A stretch of 17,286 nt of DNA from an uncultured Lachnoanaerobaculum sp. (GCF_938015485.1 NZ_CALLVU010000137.1:1-17286); one strand, 5' to 3'; shown: positions 1-6,780, counted from the stretch's first letter. Notes: generated by a model from the sequence alone, not told the origin. A program made the numbers and translations.

Positions 1-39
1 TTACAAGGGCGCACTTATACACCCTAAAGGGTGTGTGCG
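1..39 (-). other. oriT: oriT copy 1 with MOBQ nic site
   Basis: Read on the minus strand, positions 17 down to 6 give TAAGTGCGCCCT, the nic core of MOBQ origins (RSF1010/R1162 and Gram-positive pGO1/pIP501 types). By analogy the cut falls between positions 10 and 9. On the 5' side of the nicked strand lies the inverted repeat ACACCC-taaa-GGGTGT (19-34), at the spacing usual for relaxase recognition. The cognate MobA/MobL gene starts about 200 bp away. The polarity means the relaxase gene would enter the recipient last. The left edge is cut by the window. The core match is seen directly; nicking is inferred. Confidence 0.85.
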
Positions 40-66
40 TTCTCCGAAGGCTCTTAGCAGAGAGCA

Positions 67-120
67 TATCAGCTAAAGCTGATACAGGGGAGGTACACTC
101 CCCTACGGAAATAAATTTCC
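67..120. repeat. Three hairpins between oriT and mobA (copy 1)
   Basis: Three inverted repeats follow each other: TATCAGC-taaa-GCTGATA (67-84), GGGGAG-gtaca-CTCCCC (87-103) and GGAAAT-aa-ATTTCC (107-120). The same three stems recur upstream of the second relaxase gene. There the changes fall in loops (taaa to taac, gtaca to ctaca), so structure appears to be conserved. They may be part of an extended oriT (binding sites for accessory proteins) or of the mobA leader RNA. Confidence 0.6.
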
Positions 121-132
121 TACCCCTTATGT

Positions 133-180
133 ACTTCCCAAAAGAAATCGGATAAAAGTTATCCGATTTTTTTAGGAAGT
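133..180 (+). terminator. Terminator-like hairpin within an outer stem, copy 1
   Basis: AAATCGGATAA (145-155) pairs with TTATCCGATTT (159-169) around a 3-nt loop and runs into a T tract ending at 173, the form of an intrinsic terminator. It is enclosed by a second stem, ACTTCC (133-138) with GGAAGT (175-180). It sits about 50 bp upstream of the relaxase start, and I see no clear promoter between it and the gene. Transcription reaching mobA from upstream must pass this structure, so it may act as an attenuator. Confidence 0.6.
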
Positions 181-211
181 CTTATCCATCGCCACCATAC
201 CCATATCAGAA

Positions 212-231
212 AAGAGAGGAGGTTTTCTCTT
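212..231 (+). promoter_or_regulatory. Ribosome binding site of mobA in a hairpin loop (copy 1)
   Basis: AAGAGA (212-217) pairs with TCTCTT (226-231). GGAGG (218-222) lies in the 8-nt loop and the ATG follows at 232. The paralogue at 2934-2953 keeps six pairs with one G-U wobble. Presenting the Shine-Dalgarno sequence in a loop next to the start codon suggests control of relaxase translation. The pairing is seen; the regulatory role is inferred. Confidence 0.45.
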
Positions 232-1724
232 ATGGCGATATATCATCTTTGCATAAAGATTATCTCAAGAAGTAAAGGCAAAAGTGCAGTAGCAGCTTCC
301 GCTTATCGAAGTGGCGAAACAATAAAAAATGAGTATGACGGAATAGTACATGACTTTACAAGAAAAGGCGGAATAACCCATACAGAAATTTTATTGCCGC
401 AAAACGCACCACAGGAATTTTCAGACAGAGGAACATTATGGAATAGCGTCGAGAGAATAGAAAAAAGTAAAAATTCTCAGCTTGCAAGAGAAATAGAAAT
501 TGCCCTACCAAAAGAATTAGACAATGAAAAACAAATTGAACTTGTACAAGAATATGTAAAAGAAAATTTTGTAAAAGTCGGTATGTGTGCCGATATTGCC
601 TTACATGATAAAAATGACGGAAACCCACACGCTCATATCCTACTTACCATGCGACCGTTAAACGAAGATAAAACATGGGGAGCAAAATCAAAAAAGGAAT
701 ATATCCTTGATAAAAATGGCGAGAAAGTAAAACTCAAAAACGGAAATTACAAAACAAGAAAAATAGATACAGTAGATTGGAATGAGCAAGACAAAGCAGA
801 AGAGTGGCGAAAAGCATGGGCAGATATTACAAACAAATATCTTGAAGAAAACAGCATACATGACAAAGTGGATCATCGCTCTTATCAAAGACAAGGCATA
901 GAGCAAATACCGACCATTCATTTAGGAGTATCAGCAAGTCAAATGGAGAAGAAAGGCATAGCCACCGACAGAGGAAACATCAACCGAGAAATCAAACATC
1001 AAAACAAGATATTAAGAGAAATTGCAAGAAGAATAAAAGCCTTAATGAGATGGATAAGGAGTTTAACGAAAGATAAAAATAATGATGCGTCAAAAGACAA
1101 ACAGTACGATATATCTTTACAATCCACCACCCCACCAAAACAAAATGATTTAACAGATATACTCTCCCATATCATAAAAGAAAATGCAGATAATAGTAAT
1201 ATAAACTTAGAAAAATATATTGAAAGCTATCAATTTCTTAAAGAGAAAAATATTACATCAATACCCGAATTGAAAGAATGTATATCAGCATTAAGAGATA
1301 AGAACTACAAGACTACAAGACTACAAGAGCCATAAAAGATACCGAAAAGAAAACCAATGACAAAATAGAGCTTATCGAGCAAGCAGAAAAATATTTGAAA
1401 CATAAAGACACCTACAAAGCTTATACCAAGTTAAAGAAAAGCAAGCAGGAAGATTTTTATAACGAACATACAGCAGAGATTATTTTATTTAAGAGTGCCA
1501 AGAAATATTTGAAAGAACATTTAGGAGAAAGTAAAACTTTAAGTATATCCAAATGGGAATTAGAAGTTGCTACTTTGAAGAAAGAGAAAAATAGCCTATA
1601 TAATCAAATATTGGAGATACGAGAGGAAGTAGGACAAGCAGAAAAAGTTAAAACCTGTATAGAGCAGTTACAGGAACAAGAAAAGCGACCATCACAAGTA
1701 AAGAGTAATGAGTTGGAACTATAA
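232..1724 (+). pseudogene. mobA: MobA/MobL (MOBQ) relaxase, copy 1, frameshifted
   Basis: This is a MOBQ-type relaxase, which would nick oriT and pilot the strand in mobilization. It has Tyr25, the same place as the catalytic Tyr of R1162 MobA, and the metal-binding histidine motif H125, H133, H135 (HDKNDGNPHAH). The reading frame stops at 1335 after 367 codons. The C-terminal helical part continues in another frame from about 1337 to 1724 and matches the end of the intact 486-aa paralogue at 2954-4414. The cause is three copies of CTACAAGA at 1305-1328 where the paralogue has two, an 8-bp insertion. The truncated protein keeps the whole N-terminal catalytic domain, so it may still nick. It is therefore either a pseudogene or a phase-variable gene in its off (short) state. 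The start is chosen by GGAGG at 218-222. Confidence 0.9.
1305..1328 (+). repeat. 8-bp tandem repeat (3 x CTACAAGA) causing the mobA frameshift
   Basis: Perfect units lie at 1305-1312, 1313-1320 and 1321-1328. The intact paralogue has two units, at 4003-4010 and 4011-4018. Eight is not a multiple of three, so each gain or loss shifts the frame: two or five copies give the long protein, three give the 367-aa form. Slipped-strand mispairing is the likely mechanism. Confidence 0.9.
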
Positions 1725-1739
1725 AACTTGGCTTAAATA

Positions 1740-1748
1740 TGGTATAAT
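1740..1748 (+). promoter_or_regulatory. Extended -10 promoter after mobA copy 1
   Basis: TGGTATAAT gives an extended -10 (TGn plus TATAAT) just after the relaxase stop codon. No good -35 box lies at normal spacing. The same sequence follows the second relaxase gene (4430-4438), in both cases at the point where different cargo begins. Confidence 0.55.
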
Positions 1749-1760
1749 ATTGTAAATATT

Positions 1761-1790
1761 AAGGAAAACAAATTGGAATTTGTTTTCCTT
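1761..1790 (+). promoter_or_regulatory. 14-bp perfect hairpin in the 5' leader of the cargo gene
   Basis: AAGGAAAACAAATT (1761-1774) and its exact reverse complement (1777-1790) are separated by two bases. It starts about 12 bp after the -10 box, so it would sit at the 5' end of the transcript. No T tract follows directly, so it is a poor terminator. A 5' mRNA stabiliser or an operator are the likelier roles. Confidence 0.55.
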
Positions 1791-1842
1791 GAGTTCCTTG
1801 ATTTTCACTTTTGTCCAATTTTTGAATATATGGAGGTAATTT

Positions 1843-2211
1843 ATGGAATATAAAGAAATAAAATTAAACGTTTCAAATAATAAAATCAGAGAATATAAGC
1901 AATTTGAAGGCATGAAATTATATTCTGATTTTTTCAAATCTGAAGACGGAAGAAAATTAACTAATAAAAGAGTATATGTTACAAGAAAACAAAATTATGT
2001 TTATTATGAAAGAACGGATGTAAATTGGAATTATTGGTCAAATAAAGATAGTTATAATCCAGATTTTATTCCAGATAATGTTGAACATGATATTATTTTT
2101 GAGATTTCTTCAGAACTAAGCACCTTTAGTAAACATTTAGGAAAAGAACTGATTGAAAAAATAGAGTTAAAATATAAAAATGGAGAGATTTTAGAAATAT
2201 TAGACATTTAA
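1843..2211 (+). CDS. Small EXLDI-like cargo protein
   Basis: This is a 122-aa soluble protein with no signal peptide or membrane segment. The last residues are EILDI, fitting the C-terminal E-x-L-D-I signature that names the EXLDI family. The central part (RVYVTRKQNYVYYERTDVNW) and the stretch before the C-terminus (LGKELIEKIELKYKNGEILEILDI in outline) resemble the second half of longer EXLDI proteins. The usual N-terminal part of that family is missing, so this would be a short form. GGAGGT at 1832-1837 supports the start. It lies alone between a relaxase gene and a terminator as module 1 cargo. No biochemical function is known to me, and the assignment rests on pattern memory rather than alignment. 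Confidence 0.55.
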   Translation: MEYKEIKLNVSNNKIREYKQFEGMKLYSDFFKSEDGRKLTNKRVYVTRKQNYVYYERTDVNWNYWSNKDSYNPDFIPDNVEHDIIFEISSELSTFSKHLGKELIEKIELKYKNGEILEILDI

Positions 2212-2272
2212 TCCACTGGTTTAATTAGAGTAATTATTAAAATATAAGATCTTTATACTCATATATTCAAAT

Positions 2273-2385
2273 CTCCGTTTGTCGAAGTAAAACAATTAAA
2301 TATAAACAATAATATAGCAACTTACAAAACAGTAAATCAAATTGGTTTACTGTTTTTTCTTTGCTCAAAATTAGAAAGAAAGGAA
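2273..2385 (+). repeat. Cargo-end repeat, copy R1
   Basis: Starting at CTCCGTTTGTCGAAG, this stretch is nearly identical to 7353-7466, which follows the last cargo gene of module 2. It contains an intrinsic terminator and runs into the ribosome binding site of the next gene (DUF3847 here, TnpW-like there). A short piece of the same motif (TTCCAGTTTGT) also follows the transglutaminase-like gene at 6770-6780. It marks the 3' border of the variable cargo slot. Confidence 0.8.
2326..2358 (+). terminator. Intrinsic terminator after the EXLDI-like gene
   Basis: AAAACAGTAAA (2326-2336) pairs with TTTACTGTTTT (2346-2356) and is followed by further Ts. It ends the cargo transcript of module 1. Confidence 0.8.
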
Positions 2386-2395
2386 AACAGATAAA

Positions 2396-2716
2396 ATGAA
2401 AAACATAGAAGAAAAAATTTTAATGGCAGATGAAGAAATCAAGCAGTTACAAAACAAAAGAAAAAAACTCATCAGCCAACAGAAACAGGAAGAAAGAAAA
2501 AAGAGGGATAAAAGAATATATGAAAAGGGAGCAGTCTTTGAAAGTATATTTACAGAAAGCAAGAACTTAACCAAAGATGAATTTTATCAGCTAATCACAT
2601 CACTAATTCATAAAGAAGAAGCTAATCTCAAAATACAAAAATTCATAGAGAAAAGAGAACAAATAGAAAATCAATATATAGAAAACCAAGATGAAGAAAC
2701 AGAGATAGAAGAATAG
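2396..2716 (+). CDS. DUF3847 family protein
   Basis: This 106-aa, highly charged protein has an N-terminal coiled-coil-like helix rich in Lys, Glu and Gln (about residues 1-45), followed by RIYEKGAVFESIF, a pattern typical of DUF3847 proteins of clostridial mobile elements. Those are commonly encoded just upstream of MobA/MobL relaxases, as here: its stop codon abuts oriT copy 2 and the intact relaxase gene follows. Size and position resemble MobC-type accessory proteins that help the relaxase open oriT, but that role is inference. The ribosome binding site is AAAGGAAAA upstream of ATG 2396. Confidence 0.7.
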   Translation: MKNIEEKILMADEEIKQLQNKRKKLISQQKQEERKKRDKRIYEKGAVFESIFTESKNLTKDEFYQLITSLIHKEEANLKIQKFIEKREQIENQYIENQDEETEIEE

Positions 2717-2717
2717 T

Positions 2718-2763
2718 CCCTTGTTTACAAGGGCGCACTTATACACCCTAAAGGGTGTGTGCG
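2718..2763 (-). other. oriT: oriT copy 2 with MOBQ nic site
   Basis: Minus-strand TAAGTGCGCCCT lies at 2741 down to 2730, with nic expected between 2734 and 2733, beside ACACCC-taaa-GGGTGT (2743-2758). A further perfect hairpin, CCCTTGT-tt-ACAAGGG (2718-2733), lies on the other side of nic. The cut is thus set between two inverted repeats. The sequence from 2725 on repeats window positions 1-231 with few changes, in the same orientation. Confidence 0.87.
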
Positions 2764-2855
2764 TTCTCCGAAGGCTCTTGCAGAGGGCATATCAGCTAAC
2801 GCTGATACAGGGGAGCTACACTCCCCTACGGAAATAAATTTCCTACCCCTTGTGT

Positions 2856-2903
2856 ACTTACCAAAAGAAATCGGATAAAAACAATCCGATTTTTTTAGTA
2901 AGT
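2856..2903 (+). terminator. Terminator-like hairpin within an outer stem, copy 2
   Basis: AAATCGGAT (2868-2876) pairs with ATCCGATTT (2884-2892), followed by Ts. The outer stem is ACTTAC (2856-2861) with GTAAGT (2898-2903). In copy 1 the outer stem is ACTTCC/GGAAGT. A C-G pair has therefore become an A-U pair by changes on both sides, which supports a real RNA structure. Confidence 0.65.
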
Positions 2904-2953
2904 CTTATCCATCGCCACCTTGCCCACATCAAAAAGAGAGGAGGTTTTTTCTT

Positions 2954-4414
2954 ATGGCGATATATCATCTTTGCATAAAGATTATCTCAAGAGGTAAAGG
3001 CAAAAGTGCAGTAGCAGCTTCCGCCTATCGAAGTGGCGAAAAGATAAACAACGAGTATGACGGCATAGTCCATGACTTTACAAGAAAAGGAGGAATAGCC
3101 CATACAGAAATCCTATTGCCACAAAATGCACCACAGGCATTTTTAGACAGGGGAACATTATGGAATAGCGTAGAGAAAATAGAAAAGAGTAAAAACTCAC
3201 AGCTTGCAAGAGAAATCGAAATTGCTTTACCTAAAGAACTAAATCGAGAAAAACAGATTGAACTTGTTAGGGAGTATGTAAAAGATAATTTTGTAAATGT
3301 TGGTATGTGTGCCGACATTGCCTTACACGATAAAAATGACGGAAACCCACACGCACATATCCTACTAACAATGCGACCGTTAAATGAAGATACAACATGG
3401 GGAGCAAAATCAAAAAAGGAATATATCCTTGATGAAAACGGAGAAAAAGTAAAACTTAAAAACGGCAATTACAAAACAAGAAAGATAAATACAACGGACT
3501 GGAACGAGCAAGAAAAGGCTGAGCAGTGGAGGAAAGCATGGGCAGGTATTACAAACAAATATCTTGAAGGAAACAGTATACAGAACAAAGTGGATCATCG
3601 CTCTTATCTAAGGCAAGGAATAGAACAAATACCGACCATTCATTTAGGAGTATCAGCAACCCAAATGGAGAAGAAAGGCATAGCGACGGACAGAGGAAAT
3701 ATCAACCGAGAAATCAAACATCAAAATGCGATTTTAAGAGAAATCTCAAGAAGAATAAAAGCCTTGTTAAATTGGATAAGGGGAATTGGCAAAGAAGAAA
3801 AAACAGAAACAGAAAATACAAAGTCCGCCCTCCCACCCAAAGAAAACCTATTATCTGTTTTTGAAAATCTTATCCGTAACAATGCAGATAACTATAATGC
3901 AGACTTAGAAAAATATATTGAGAGTTATCAGCTACTTAAAGAGAAAAACATCACTTCATTATCGGAGTTAAAAGGAAAGATACTTGCTTTAAGAGATAAG
4001 AACTACAAGACTACAAGAGCCTTAAAAGATGTTGAAAAGAAAGTGGATGATAACACCAAACTTATCGAACAAGCAGAGAAGTATTTGAAGCATAAAGACG
4101 TCTACAAAGCCTATACAAAATTGAAGAAAAGCAAACAGGAATATTTTTACAACGAACATGTCGCAGAGCTTATTTTGTTTGAGAGTGCTAAGAAATATCT
4201 GAAAGAGCATTTAGGAGAAAACAAGACCTTAGCCATCAGTAAATGGAAATCAGAACTTATCAATTTGAAGAAAGAGAAAAAGAGCCTATACAATCAAATA
4301 TTAGAAATACGAGAAGAAGTTGAACAAGCTGAAAAAGTTAAGAACTGTATAGAGCAGTTACGGGTACAAGAAAAACAACTATCACAGGTAAAGCGGAATG
4401 AGTTAGACATATAA
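2954..4414 (+). CDS. mobA: MobA/MobL (MOBQ) relaxase, copy 2, intact
   Basis: This 486-aa relaxase is predicted to nick the oriT sequences at 1-39 and 2718-2763 and to carry the strand into a recipient, using a conjugation channel supplied by another element. Tyr25 in AASAYRSGE is the expected nucleophile, and H125, H133 and H135 form the metal site (HDKNDGNPHAH). Residues 1-230 are the MobA/MobL domain. From about 270 on the protein is charged and helical, with long coiled-coil-like stretches and no recognised domain. It is closely similar to the frameshifted copy at 232-1724 throughout, so the genes arose by duplication or tandem insertion of related elements. The start is set by GGAGG at 2940-2944, placed in a hairpin loop as in copy 1. 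Confidence 0.93.
   Translation: MAIYHLCIKIISRGKGKSAVAASAYRSGEKINNEYDGIVHDFTRKGGIAHTEILLPQNAPQAFLDRGTLWNSVEKIEKSKNSQLAREIEIALPKELNREKQIELVREYVKDNFVNVGMCADIALHDKNDGNPHAHILLTMRPLNEDTTWGAKSKKEYILDENGEKVKLKNGNYKTRKINTTDWNEQEKAEQWRKAWAGITNKYLEGNSIQNKVDHRSYLRQGIEQIPTIHLGVSATQMEKKGIATDRGNINREIKHQNAILREISRRIKALLNWIRGIGKEEKTETENTKSALPPKENLLSVFENLIRNNADNYNADLEKYIESYQLLKEKNITSLSELKGKILALRDKNYKTTRALKDVEKKVDDNTKLIEQAEKYLKHKDVYKAYTKLKKSKQEYFYNEHVAELILFESAKKYLKEHLGENKTLAISKWKSELINLKKEKKSLYNQILEIREEVEQAEKVKNCIEQLRVQEKQLSQVKRNELDI
4003..4018 (+). repeat. 8-bp tandem repeat (2 x CTACAAGA) in intact mobA
   Basis: Two perfect CTACAAGA units lie at the point where copy 1 carries three. With two units the frame is open to 4414. 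This gene can in principle slip into the truncated state as well. Confidence 0.85.
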
Positions 4415-4429
4415 AACTAATTAAAAATA

Positions 4430-4438
4430 TGGTATAAT
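4430..4438 (+). promoter_or_regulatory. Extended -10 promoter after mobA copy 2
   Basis: TGGTATAAT is identical to the site at 1740-1748. Conservation stops just downstream, where the sequences of the two modules diverge completely. This marks the 5' border of the cargo slot. Confidence 0.5.
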
Positions 4439-4440
4439 AT

Positions 4441-4670
4441 TATAAATGTCGAGTGAAACAAACTTGAATTGACCGAGCTCTTTGAGTGAGGGATACTTTT
4501 TGTCCGAAGGGCAAGAAGGTGGAACTGAGAAGAATAAAAACAATCGAGATTGTATGCCCGGACAAGGAAAAAATAGTCTGGCAGGTGGAATGCCTGTTTG
4601 GTAAGCCTACGTGCCTGTTTATTTGACGAGAAAGAACGAGCGCCCTTGCTTGAGACATTTGATGTGGCTT
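4441..4670 (+). other. Gene-free region with strong secondary structure
   Basis: This is most of a stretch of about 320 bp with no convincing gene, between the relaxase gene and the hydrolase gene. TTGTCC (4500-4505), a three-base bulge and GGGC (4509-4512) pair with GCCC and GGACAA (about 4556-4565), enclosing a small hairpin ACAAT-cgag-ATTGT (about 4540-4553). Further GGCA/TGCC pairings follow. One plus-strand frame is open for about 45 codons (about 4487-4624) and reads rather like protein, but it has no start codon with a ribosome binding site and ends in several stops. It is either a structured RNA (leader or small RNA from the promoter at 4430) or the remnant of an older cargo gene. I recognise no family. 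Confidence 0.35.
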
Positions 4671-4686
4671 ATTTTTATGCTATACT
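4659..4686 (+). promoter_or_regulatory. Promoter of the hydrolase cargo operon
   Basis: TTGATG (4659-4664), a 16-bp spacer and TATACT (4681-4686) lie about 50 bp before the hydrolase start. TGC just before the -10 makes it an extended -10 promoter as well. Confidence 0.6.
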
Positions 4687-4738
4687 TAAAGTGAGTAGAA
4701 ACTAACTGCGTAGCTCGATATGGATAGAAGGTGGGATT

Positions 4739-5512
4739 ATGGTATTCAAAGCAATAGGTGACAAAGCAAATCCAGTTATCCTTTTTTTCCACGCAATGGG
4801 GGTGACTGGGGAAAGCAGCATGCCAGTTGCAGAGAAAATGTCAGATAATTTTTATTGCGTTATGCCGACGTCAACAGTGTATTGTTCCAGGCAGAAATAT
4901 CGCGGTAAAAAAGACGAGGTACAGCAAATTGTACGATTTTTGGAAAAACAGGGAATTAAAGAGATAGAACTTGTAGTTGCATCTTCGATTGGTGCAGATC
5001 TTGCACTGGCATTCCTGACAGATGCAAAAATACCGGTGAAATATATATTTTTTGACGGCGGGCAGTTTGCACAGATCGGAAAGGTGACTCGCAGGATTAT
5101 GGTTCCGTTTTTATATCTGGCAATTAAAAGCTTGTACTGGTCAAAAGGAAAGACATTGAAAAAAATCATGTGGTGCGATGATGAAAAAATCAAGCCTTAC
5201 TTTATAGTTGCGGGAAAGAATCTGACATATGGAAATCTGAGAAGGCAGTTGACAGACAGCCTGGAAGATAAACCACTTCCGAAACTGTCAGAAGAATTGC
5301 AGAAACATACATTCTGGGAGTTCGGAAGTAAAGAAGAACATTTTAAATACAGAAATGTAGTTATGCAGACCTATATACACGGTAATTTTCCGGTTTTTGA
5401 AGGATTCAACCATATGCAGTATCAGATTCGGGAGCCGGAAGGATTTGCGAGAATGCTGGAAACGATTATTGTAACAGGTAGATTTTCTAACCCGGTTGTT
5501 AAGAAGGCATAG
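4739..5512 (+). CDS. Alpha/beta hydrolase fold protein
   Basis: This 257-aa cytoplasmic protein has alpha/beta hydrolase features. An early beta strand ends in LFFHAMG (oxyanion-loop position, residues 15-21). The nucleophile elbow VVASSIGADLAL puts Ser83 at the expected place, with the first Gly of GxSxG replaced. EGFNHMQYQ gives a candidate catalytic His225 near the C-terminus, and GGQF at 107-110 lies near the active site by analogy. The substrate cannot be told. It is the first gene of a four-gene cargo group on the same strand, with only 17 bp to the next gene. The ribosome binding site GAAGGTGGG precedes ATG 4739. Its codon use is less AT-rich than that of the relaxase genes, which fits acquired cargo. 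Confidence 0.75.
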   Translation: MVFKAIGDKANPVILFFHAMGVTGESSMPVAEKMSDNFYCVMPTSTVYCSRQKYRGKKDEVQQIVRFLEKQGIKEIELVVASSIGADLALAFLTDAKIPVKYIFFDGGQFAQIGKVTRRIMVPFLYLAIKSLYWSKGKTLKKIMWCDDEKIKPYFIVAGKNLTYGNLRRQLTDSLEDKPLPKLSEELQKHTFWEFGSKEEHFKYRNVVMQTYIHGNFPVFEGFNHMQYQIREPEGFARMLETIIVTGRFSNPVVKKA

Positions 5513-5529
5513 AAAAGGAGAAATTGATA

Positions 5530-6054
5530 ATGGTTATTCTTACAGAGCAGATAGAGATTCCAGCTCTCTATGAGAAAATGGAGGCATGAACCGCTAACTT
5601 TGAGGAAGAGTTTGTGAAATGGAGTCCCTACCACATCGAATGCAATCTCTATAACGGGAACTATCAAGTGGGAAGCAAGATCCGCTTCCGCGAGATTGTT
5701 ATGGGGCTGGACTATGATGTTACAGGCACGATTACGGAATGCGAACAGGATGAGAACCATTTCCGCATTGTATTCCGGAGCGACAAGAAGACGGCGTTCA
5801 TCACCTTTGAAGGAAAAAGAACCGAAACAGGATGTCATTTTTCTCACACAGAGGCTTTCGGCATGACAACGCCGGTAATTGGGGCGATCATGAACTTCCT
5901 GATCTTTAAGGTGTTTTTTAGGAAAAAGGCAAACTGGCAGCTTATACGGGATGATATGATTTTAGATAACAGGTATTTATACGAGATTCTGACTGAAGGA
6001 AAATACCCGGAAAGAATTCCGCTGGACAAGCTGATGGCAGAAAGTGAAACTTGA
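5530..6054 (+). pseudogene. SRPBCC-type (START-like) protein with an early in-frame TGA
   Basis: The natural start is ATG 5530, just after AAAAGGAG (5514-5521). It reads MVILTEQIEIPALYEKMEA, then TGA at 5587-5589, then continues in the same frame as TANFEEEFVKWSPYH to the stop at 6054. Without the TGA the product would be 174 aa with the layout of SRPBCC proteins of the polyketide cyclase type: an N-terminal beta strand, KWSPYHIECNLYNG, then VGSKIRFREIVMGLDYDVTGTITE. The TGA is probably a mutated Trp (TGG) or Arg (CGA) codon. A shorter product could start at GTG 5614, with GAGGAAGAG just upstream, giving 146 aa but losing the first strand. It lies between the hydrolase and transglutaminase-like genes in one operon. 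Base composition is more GC-rich than in the flanking genes. Confidence 0.7.
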
Positions 6055-6058
6055 TAAT

Positions 6059-6763
6059 ATGAATTTGGAAAAATATCTTAGAGAAACACGTATGCTTGAT
6101 TATTCAAATTCGTCCATTCAAGAACTCATCAAAAGCAGAGGATGGAAGGAAATAGAGGACTTTGAACGAATCAAAAGCATCTACAATTTTGTTAGAGATG
6201 AGATTTTATTTGGATACAATATGGATGATGATATCCCCGCTTCCAAGGTTCTTTCTGATGGTTATGGACAATGTAATACCAAGGGGACATTGTTTATGGC
6301 ACTGCTTCGTGCCTGTGATATTCCGTGTCGAGTACATGGGTTTACAATCGATAAGAAATTACAGAAAGGTGCTATGACAGGACTTGTTTATAAAAGAGCA
6401 CCGCAGAATGTCTTCCATAGCTGGGTTGAGGTTTATTTTGAAGAAACCTGGTACGAACTTGAGGCGTTTATATTAGATAAGCAATATCTTGAAAAGCTGC
6501 AGGCTATGAATACAGACTGCGTCGGTGGTTTTTGTGGTTATGGTGTTGCAGTTAAGAATTTTCAACATCCGATTATTGATTTCAATAGGAATAATACATA
6601 TATACAAAGCGAGGGAATCAATCAGGATTTTGGTGTCTATGATTGTCCCGATGATTTGTTAAAAGAACATAATCAGGAATTATCACTGATAAAAAAGGTT
6701 GCTTATAGGTATTACGGCAGACATATGATGAATAGAAATGTGAGAAAAGTCCGAAACGAATAG
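6059..6763 (+). CDS. Transglutaminase-like domain protein
   Basis: This cytoplasmic protein of about 234 aa has a transglutaminase-like (papain-fold) core. The catalytic Cys lies in DGYGQCNTKGTLF (about residue 72) after a helical segment with IYNFVRDEI. The His lies in VFHSWVEVYF (about residue 120), followed by WYELEAFILD, which supplies the acidic position. Such domains act as proteases, peptidases or amidases; the substrate is unknown. Two starts are possible: ATG 6059, chosen because similarity to the family begins after it, or GTG 6044, which overlaps the previous gene. Neither has a strong ribosome binding site, so translation is probably coupled to the upstream stop at 6052-6054. An early TGA upstream may therefore lower its expression. 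Confidence 0.75.
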   Translation: MNLEKYLRETRMLDYSNSSIQELIKSRGWKEIEDFERIKSIYNFVRDEILFGYNMDDDIPASKVLSDGYGQCNTKGTLFMALLRACDIPCRVHGFTIDKKLQKGAMTGLVYKRAPQNVFHSWVEVYFEETWYELEAFILDKQYLEKLQAMNTDCVGGFCGYGVAVKNFQHPIIDFNRNNTYIQSEGINQDFGVYDCPDDLLKEHNQELSLIKKVAYRYYGRHMMNRNVRKVRNE

Positions 6764-6768
6764 TACAG

Positions 6769-6780
6769 ATTCCAGTTTGT
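6769..6780 (+). repeat. Short copy of the cargo-end motif
   Basis: ATTCCAGTTTGT follows the transglutaminase-like gene by six bases. The same TTCCAGTTTGT opens the long repeat after the GNAT gene (7354-7364), and a variant opens R1 at 2273. It may be the scar of an older cargo boundary; the match is short. Confidence 0.35.

Noticed and set aside
1..120. Repeated short hairpins near the left edge as a CRISPR array.
   Set aside because: The stems differ from each other, there are no regular repeat-spacer units, and the pattern is conserved as a leader of the paralogous relaxase gene.
1719..1937. Minus-strand ORF of 72 codons overlapping the hairpin and the EXLDI-like gene.
   Set aside because: No ribosome binding site, and it runs antisense to a better gene; its openness follows from AT-rich sequence on the other strand.
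3025..3468. Minus-strand ORF of 147 codons inside mobA copy 2.
   Set aside because: It is antisense to the conserved relaxase domain, has no ribosome binding site, and the corresponding region of copy 1 does not keep it open.
4640..4648. Plus-strand GCGCCCTTG resembles half of the nic site and could mark a third oriT or a relaxase-mediated insertion point.
   Set aside because: Only 9 bases match, there is no TAAGT before it and no inverted repeat beside it; a match of this length is not rare in a window this size.
5422..5847. Minus-strand ORF of 141 codons across the hydrolase and SRPBCC genes.
   Set aside because: It spans two recognisable plus-strand genes in antisense and has no family features of its own.
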